A program made the translations under genes and the position numbers. This document shows positions 56,991 to 64,000 of a stretch of 64,000 bases of DNA, one piece after another. The notes beneath the pieces are model-generated. The model did not search any database, was not told the origin of the DNA, and worked only from the letters and a program-made list of their open reading frames with translations. Origin of the DNA: Symmetrospora coprosmae (taxonomy: Eukaryota > Basidiomycota > Cystobasidiomycetes > Symmetrosporaceae); NCBI GenBank assembly GCA_008802785.1, contig VUYT01000019.1:248001-312000 (forward strand), read 5' to 3'. The first letter of the stretch is position 1; every line of letters begins with the position of its first letter.

Positions 56991-59900
56991 ATGGCGACCC
57001 TCGATGAGCAGCGCTACTCGACAGAGTACACTGGTGAGTGCGGACGCGGTCGCGGTGATCAGGCCTCCTCTTGGCCCGTGCTTGCTGCTGGTGGCTGACA
57101 GTCGCACGGGACACCGGACTCCCATCAGGCCTGATATCGACGGCGAGCGTCGCCATCGGCGTCATGTCGGTCATGCTCATCGCCTTCGAGACGTTCAGCC
57201 GGTTACCCCGGCGCCTGTCGCGCAAGCTGCGCCCAAGCAGGGAGAACGAGCCAGCCAGCGTAGAAGACTATGTCATGGCGTACCTCTATCGCCCGCGCGC
57301 GTTTCTAGGCAAAAAGAAGGGGCCGCAGCAGCCCAAATGGCCGCTCATGTGGATTCCGCAGGTGCTCAGCCTGTCGCAGGACTGGTACCTCAAAAACACT
57401 GGACTTGACAGCGCAGTCTACATCCGCTTCATCACTGGATGCTGGTACTTTATGCTGTCCCAGCTATGCACGACACTCGTCATCCTCCTGCCGCTGCACA
57501 TCATCTACGCGCCAGAGAATGTCCTGCCGTCGTCCATCTCGCAGGCGTCCGTTTCGTCGCTCGTCAATTCGACTACGGGTGGCCGCAACTATCTCTGGGT
57601 GCGCACAGTACTCCTCTGGTGGCAGACGTTCTGCTGGATTACCGTCGTCATCTACCTCGGATGGGGCAACATCCGGATGCGAAGGGAGCAGATCCTGGAC
57701 CCGTTGCAGGACGCCAAGGACGCAGATAAGGATGAGGAAGCCGACATGTCGGTGCCAGTGGAAGGCATTCCTCCGGGGACGAACACGAGGGGTTGGAGAT
57801 TTAGGACTGTCAAGGTGTCGAACGTGCCTGCTCGTGGGTCTTCCGCTCGATTCTTCTTTGAAGAGGCGTTCAAAGACGCTGACATTGGCGGCTTCCTATC
57901 CAGACATGCGGAGCGAGCAAGCCTTGCGCACATACTTCGATTCGTGCCTGACGTTCCTGAAGCAGAACCCATCTGCGCGGTTCTACGAGGCAGCCATGCC
58001 TCGAGACTCGACATCGCCCAATGGCTCGCCGACAATGCAGGCAGACACGCCCCGCACGGCTGTCCTCCCTGCGCACTCCATGGTCGACCACGTGGTCATC
58101 GTGCGCAAGCTCACGGAGCTGCACGAGCTCGTCGAGAAGCGCAAGTCAGTCCTGCACGAGCTCGAGTCTGCCCACGTCCGTCTCGCTCGTGAGGTTATGT
58201 CTGCCGTAGCTGCCAGGGTGCGCGAGACCATGCAGCAGCAGAACATCACCGAGCTCGTTCGAAAAAAGCTGCCTTTCAAGAAGGATGAGAAGGACACCGA
58301 GAATCTAGATATGCTTGTAGAGAAGCTCGGCCAGTTTCTTCAGATTGACAGCCGCGAAGCTAAGCTATGGCAGGAAATGCACCAGCAAAAGCAGGAGACA
58401 CCACCTTCCCAGACCATGTGGGAAGCCCTGGCAGACCTCCCAGCAGAGAGCCTGGACACCTTCCAGCCTGTCACGAAACTCAAGTTCTTCCGCGGCCAAG
58501 TCGCGCCCTCTATTGACTACTACCTGACCAAGCTCAATCTGCTTAGCGTGAGCATGCATTATCACATTACACCACCAGAAGGTCCTAATTGACGTTCGTT
58601 TGCTGACGCTGTCTGTCTTTCACAGTCCCTCGTCGACGACTTGCGCTCTCGTCCAGAGTCCTTCGCCACCTGTGACACGGCTTTTGTCACATTCAGCAAA
58701 GCCAGCGATGCTAGGCTAGCAAAGCGGGAGCTGAGCTGGATCCGCGCGCGAGGGCTCAGCTGCCGGGTCAGAATGGCACCAGATACCCGGGATCTGGACT
58801 GGAACAAGCTCGTAGAGTCCAATTTCCGTGGAGACGTTTTCCGGGGCTTCATCACGCATGCACTGGTCTGGTTCGCGACCATCATTTGGATTATTGTGAG
58901 TCACCGTCTCTCTTGAGTAAGCTCGTCATGCTCACGCCGCTGACGCACTGCTTGCACATCCGCAGCCGATGGGAGCGCTCGTCGGTCTCGTCTCACTGGA
59001 TAACCTTTCGACCCGGATCCCGGCCCTGGCCGACTTTCTCAGCCGGCACCAAAAGGCCAAATCGCTTGGATCCTCGTTGATTCCGACCATCATCGTCGCA
59101 CTCGTCAACATGTTGGTACCCACTATCGTCATTCAGGTATCCAATCGAGGGCAGACGTTCGTCACGCTGTCGAAGCTGCATCACGCGACGTGGTGCAGGT
59201 ATTGGAAGTGGGTCATGGTCAACGTTGGTAAGTCGAGAGGACTGGCCACTGCGCATCTGATGGAGGTGCATGCTCACCCCCCGCATGTCCCACAGTCATC
59301 GCCTTCTGTGCCGGTACTGCCCTCTTTACAAGTGAGCGTCTCGCGTGCAGATGAGGTTCCTTGAGGCCCTCGTGCCCTCTGACTAGCGTCACTCTCTCGT
59401 TTTGCAGGCATCCTCGGCATCTTCACCGGGTCAAGCTTCTCGGAAACGGCCAACAATCCGCTCAACGTTATCGCTTCGTCCTTCTCAAATGGCGCTGTTT
59501 TCTTTGTGTCGTACACCATCCTCATCACAGCGACCCAATGTCAGTCTTTGACGGCCCTGCTCGCTTGTCGACTGAGCATTAGCTGATGTCATGCCTCTGC
59601 TGGATTCCTTTCAGGCTTCTTCGAGTTGGCACAGTTCCTTGTAAGTATCGACCAGGTCGACTGACCTGGACCGCATTAGCTGACAGTCGCGTCATCCCTA
59701 GATTCCCTGGTGTCTATACTTAGGCGTGCGCAAAGCCAGCAGCCCGCGTCAGCGCTTCGCCAAGACGGAAGGACGGCGCTTCTTCTCGTACACTCTGGGC
59801 GCGAATCACACTCTCATCATTGCCATCATCCTTACTTTTTCATTGCTTAATCCTTTGCCAATCTGCGTGAGTCTAGAATCCTACTTGATTCTGTGCGCGT

Positions 59901-61906
59901 AATGCTGACTTGGCGCCTGTGCCTCTCCAGTTCGCTTTCATCTATTTCAGCTTTGCTGTGCTGATTTTCCGCGATCATGTGAGTATGACGCATGCGACTC
60001 AGGGTTTCTGACTGTAGAATTATGCTGACTCTCTCGCGCACAGTTCGCTCGGCTCTACTGGCGGGTGTATTATGAGCAGAGCGGACGGCTCTTCTACATG
60101 CGTATCATGCGGTACAGTCTCGACGCGCTTGTGCTTGGGCAGGTCGTCAATATGGCCCTGTTCTTCGTGCTGCGAGACGCACGGAACGGCGGGGCATGCG
60201 CAGTGAGCTCGAACGGCTCCTTCGTCCATCCTGACGCATCCACTGAGGTCTGGCTCTCGCAGGCACTCATTCCTATCACAGTCATTGTCAAGCTCATCCT
60301 CACAAGATGGTACGATGCGCATATGGATGCGGCAGACGCAGCTTTTGCGGACGTGGTCTGCAGACAGTGGAGACAACCTACCGAGGAGAAGGAGGAAATG
60401 GATCTGGATCCTCGAGACTCGCACGCAGGCCGTAAAGCGCGGCGGCTTGCGCTCAATGAGAAGCTCAAGGATTACTCACTGCCGGAGCTCTCCCTGGGAG
60501 CTACCATGCGCATTCCCTTGACCGGGCGAGGGACCCTATCAGCCAAGTCCGGTCCTCAGGCTGTCCTGGAGCGTCTCGCTAAGCGCCTGCAGTCCAATGG
60601 CGCATATGCGGAACTTCGCGACTCGGTCCTGGCCAGGCAGCAGGCCAACATGGAGGCTGCTCATGACCTTGATGCCCCGAGCGCTGAAAAGACGCTCGAA
60701 GCGCTAGACCGCTCCGGGCACAAGCCAGTAGATCACTTGCAGCACCACCACCACCATGCCAGCGATGGAAAGAAGCAGCTTGTGGTACCGCACCCGAAGC
60801 TGCAGCGGGACGACCGACCCGATTTCTCTGCTCCGTACATCGACCCTTTTGTGATCGAGCCTGTACACCACTTCCTGTGGCTGCCGAGGGACCCGCTCTA
60901 TTCGATAGATCTGGACGACACGGTGGAGTGGAACGGAAGAGCACTCGTCTCATCAGAGGGCGGTGATGGCAAGATTGGCGGCTGGAACCCTCTAGACGAC
61001 GAGTGTGACAATGATGAGCAAGAAGGCATCCTGGAGGAGGCGGAGGAGGATCAAGTCGTTGAGATCGTCGGCGAGACGAGATCTGGCGAAATGGATGTGG
61101 AGATGGTCACCATGACCCCACAGCGCATAGGTACGGAAGCGAGCCTCGGATTGCCCGTTTCACCGACCTCGCGCCGCTCTCAGCGAACGCCCTCCTTTGG
61201 CGGCCTCAGCAGCAGTCCTCGCCGCCGCCGTACCCGCTACGATGGATCAGAGCGGATCCGTATCGCTAGCGAAGTGGCCAACAGGCACACTCCCTCGGAG
61301 TCGGCCAACCCCGCAAGCAATAATCTCCCATCTCCCCAGCTCGTCGATCGCTCAACATCCCGCGGATCCTCTACGCCAACCGAATCCAGCGGCGCGTCAA
61401 CCGTCTCGCCGAACGGAACTTCGACGTTCTCCCCTTCCCGAGCGCTACTGTCCCCCGGCGAGCGCGAGTTATCGTCCCGCCCGCAACGCTCCGTCTCGGT
61501 TGCACAGCTGCAGAACGACAAGGTCTCCGACAGTCTTGCGCCGGCAACAGCGCCTGCCAGCCTTCGCCGTGTTTCTTCGGAGATTATCGACCCCGTCGAG
61601 AAGAGCGCCGAACGTGCGCAGAGGCGGCCTACGCTTGTGCTACCGCCAGCTCCCCACGCAGCTCCGATGTCACCGACACTGACAACCGGGGGAAATCGGG
61701 GCAGAAGCGGCAGCAACGTATCTGGAGGCTCCAAGACGCCAGTCGTATCGCAGAACCGTGCGCTTGCCCACGAGGTCATGCAGGAGGAGCGAGAGCAGGC
61801 CGAGCAGCGGCGCAAGGTCGAAGACAAGCGCAAACAGTCCAAGCTTTCCCACTCCCGCTCTCGCATCCGCAACATCTTCTACAAGGCACCCGACGATCAG
61901 GATTAA
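56991..61906 (+). CDS. CSC1/OSCA/TMEM63-family ion channel-like protein (DUF221)
   Basis: OSCA/TMEM63 proteins are mechanosensitive or osmosensitive cation channels; yeast Csc1 and Rsn1 belong here. The start at 56991 gives MATLDEQRYSTEYT. The N-terminal helix region has SVAIGVMSVMLIAFETF. The helix-two region contains VIYLGWGNIRMRREQ, followed by the cytosolic domain (TVKVSNVPAHMRSEQALRTY, where the intron near 57832-57903 restores frame). The pore region follows: LVGLVSLDNLSTRIPALADF, IPTIIVALVNMLVPTIVIQV, GSSFSETANNPLNVIASSF, WCLYLGVRKASSPRQRFAKT and FAFIYFSFAVLIFRDH. The C-terminal tail of about 500 residues is cytosolic, Ser/Pro-rich and disordered and ends FYKAPDDQD. Channel function is inferred from the family. 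Confidence 0.9.
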
Positions 61907-62051
61907 TGAAGTTTGTAGTGCTTCTCGTTGTTGTTGTTCACCAAGAACAGCGCCGTTACATGGCGAGCGCTGACGAACCCTAATGCAGACGCTTTTCACC
62001 ATGTAGAGCAGTATAGCATTGCAAGGGGCACGCCCACCAGTCACATAAACA

Positions 62052-63978
62052 TTATCTACGCCCGCCCATGGTTGCTGGCACGGCTGTGTCCATGCCGCTT
62101 TGCTCTCTGATGTCTGTCTCGTCCAGTTCAAACTCTTCCAGATCGACATCCAGCGGCGGAAAGAAGTCGTCTCTGTCGTCGTCGTCCATCTCTTCGTCTG
62201 CCCACTCGTCCGCACTGGCAAGGTGTTCTGCTACTTCAGAATGTCCAGTATGCGCAGCGAGAGACATTGCTGCAGCGCGCGAGGGCTCGTCCGACGTGAC
62301 ATCGAGATGCAGCTCCTGCAGATTCCGGTTGCGCTTTGCCACTTCCTCCTCGTTCTCAACGTCAAACTCGTCTTCGCGCTCTTGGTATTCGAGATTCTCC
62401 TCGAGCTCTTCAAAACCAGCGGCATAGGCGGCCCACCGCTCGGTCGTGTTTGTGACCCAGATGTGGAGAACTCCGTGGTCTGACGAGGCGGATACGCACG
62501 CGGGTCGGACCGGATGCCACTGCAGGAAGGGCTGAGTGAGCTGACGCCTCACTTACGAAAGTCGTACGCCGTGGGAACGTACGTCAATGTCTTCTAGCGG
62601 ATCTTTGGGCCCTTCGAGGATCTTGCTGAGGTTGCCTGTACTCCGATCCCAGAGGTAGATTTGGTGGGCGGCCTTGTGTCCGGCTCCACCGACAATGTAC
62701 TCCTCGTCATTGCTGAACCGTATAGCATTCCACGGGGTGCGATTCACGAGATCCTGGAAGCGGTGCTGCAGGATGAAGCAAGGTGCTGACGAGGTAGAGG
62801 CGTGGTCGTTTGCAGCGTCCGTCGGTATTGAGGCCGCATCACACCCGGAGAGTGTATTTCTGTAGAAAGCAAGCTCGTCGAAGCTGTAGACGCGCAGCGC
62901 TCTGTCATTAGAGTTGATGATTAGGGTTGTGCCCGCTTTGTCAAACTCGAGGTGCTTGATGGCGGAGCCCCCAGAGATTCTCTCGGTGTGCAGGAGCTGC
63001 GGAAATGGCACACAGAACCGGCATGAGAAGGAGCCGCAGCGATTGACAGGTGTAAGCGCAGCTTATGCGCACCATCTTGGTCTGCGTGTCAAAGATGTGC
63101 AGGGTCCCTGCTGATGATCCGACAAAGACGAGGTCGCCGCGCGGATTGAAGCGCGCTAAGGTTGCCGTTTCCCTACCGACCACGCACACGCGGTCAGTCC
63201 TGAACGTCACGCAGTGCCTCGAGCCATAGTGCGCGCGCACCTGCGCTTCTTGCTGCCTCCATCACCTGCTGATGGTTTCGCCTGTTTCCCCTTTCCACGT
63301 GACTTGCTGCTCTTTCGCGGCTGGGCTGCTGCTTCTGCGATGTCCGCCTGGGGTTCTGCGTCTTCCTCGAGCTCGAGCTCTGCATTGCGAGCCTCTGCTA
63401 TGGGAGCATCGTCTACACGCTGACTGACGAGCTCCGACCTGCTCGAGCCCGCCTGCCCTGTGCGGAGGTCGACGACCACAGCCTCTGCCGAGTTCTGCAG
63501 CGTGACGACGAGGATCTTGGAGTTGCGCGGGTGAAAGACGGCAGACGTGACGGGCGCGTCGAAGCGGATTGTCTCGCGCCTGTCGCCCGTAGCGACATCC
63601 CAGACGATGGCGTTCCAGTCGCGCGAGGCCGTGAGGAGGTACCGCGAGTTGCGGGACCAGCTGCAGACAGGGTGGACCGCATCTGCCCTCAGCCTAGCTT
63701 TGACGGGTGCTGTCGGCGACCAGCAGAGCGAGGGTGATGTGCACGCACCTCAGGCTCGTCACTGCCTTGACGTGCCCTTCGAGAAAGCGCAGGTAGGCCC
63801 GCGTCTCCCCGTCGAGGATGCTTACGGCGCCATCTGTCCGCCCTACAGCGACCAGGCTCCCGGCGAACCTGCTCGTGCCCGTGTTGTAGCGCACGCACTG
63901 CGCATTGGCATCTAACGACGTGTCCACACGCTCAGGAAAGTTCTCATGCGCAAACGGGTTGAGCAGCTGCAGATTCAT
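62052..63978 (-). CDS. SWD1: Set1/COMPASS complex WD40 subunit Swd1 (RbBP5 homologue)
   Basis: Swd1 is a scaffold WD40 subunit of the histone H3K4 methyltransferase COMPASS in the nucleus. The start at 63978 gives MNLQLLNPFAHENFPER, matching the family N-terminus; an ATG four codons upstream (63990) is also possible. WD blades include CVRYNTGTSRFAGSLVAVGR, ILDGETRAYLRFLEGHVKAV, RNSRYLLTASRDWNAIVWDV, ARFNPRGDLVFVGSSAGTLH, IKHLEFDKAGTTLIINSNDR and NAIRFSNDEEYIVGGAGHK. A basic, disordered loop (RKSSKSRGKGKQAKP) of some 70 residues is inserted in one blade. The acidic C-terminal tail (EEMDDDDRDDFFPPLDVDLE) is typical of RbBP5/Swd1. The gene is complete within the window. Confidence 0.92.
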
Positions 63979-64000
63979 CGAGTCGTCCACAGGTAAAGCA

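Overview
The window is nuclear DNA of a basidiomycete fungus. The evidence is GC-rich coding sequence, dense short GT-AG introns (about 60-130 bp), closely packed genes on both strands, and fungal families such as Yme2, Hid1, Opy2, Lys12, GH5_12 and BIM1-like proteins. A smut-related lineage (Ustilaginomycotina) is my guess only. I see 27 supported protein genes plus one weak small ORF. I found no tRNA, rRNA, transposon, virus-like element or CRISPR array.

Region 1 (1-18.4 kb) is housekeeping. It holds YME2 (3' end off the window), a PHD-finger/CDT1-like replication gene, SF3B2/CUS1, an unknown gene, FRS1 (PheRS beta), a GH5_12 glucosylceramidase/sterylglucosidase, MRPL46 and a five-exon TMA7 encoding only 64 residues. 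Region 2 (18.4-22 kb) is HID1. Region 3 (22-30 kb) is accessory: two tandem paralogues of an unrecognised protein built from internal repeats, then two tandem BIM1-like surface-protein genes. Each BIM1-like gene has an exact ATCWGATAA (iron-GATA factor) site about 300 bp upstream.

Region 4 (30-46 kb) holds an acidic single-pass membrane protein, a two-RRM protein, bL34m, a six-exon four-helix membrane protein, a PTR2 peptide transporter, two small unknown genes, an F-BAR-like protein and LYS12. Region 5 (46.9-64 kb) holds an OPY2-like membrane anchor, a large polytopic membrane protein of unknown function, a vWA protein, a CSC1/OSCA channel-like protein and SWD1 of the Set1/COMPASS complex.

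Most neighbours are functionally unrelated. Many genes are arranged head-to-head with 200-1000 bp between start codons. The most interesting items are the PHD-CDT1 architecture, which lacks the usual CDT1 C-terminal domain, the repeat-built paralogue pair, and the GATA-site/BIM1-like pair. Exon borders were worked out by hand from splice signals, frame continuity and family knowledge.
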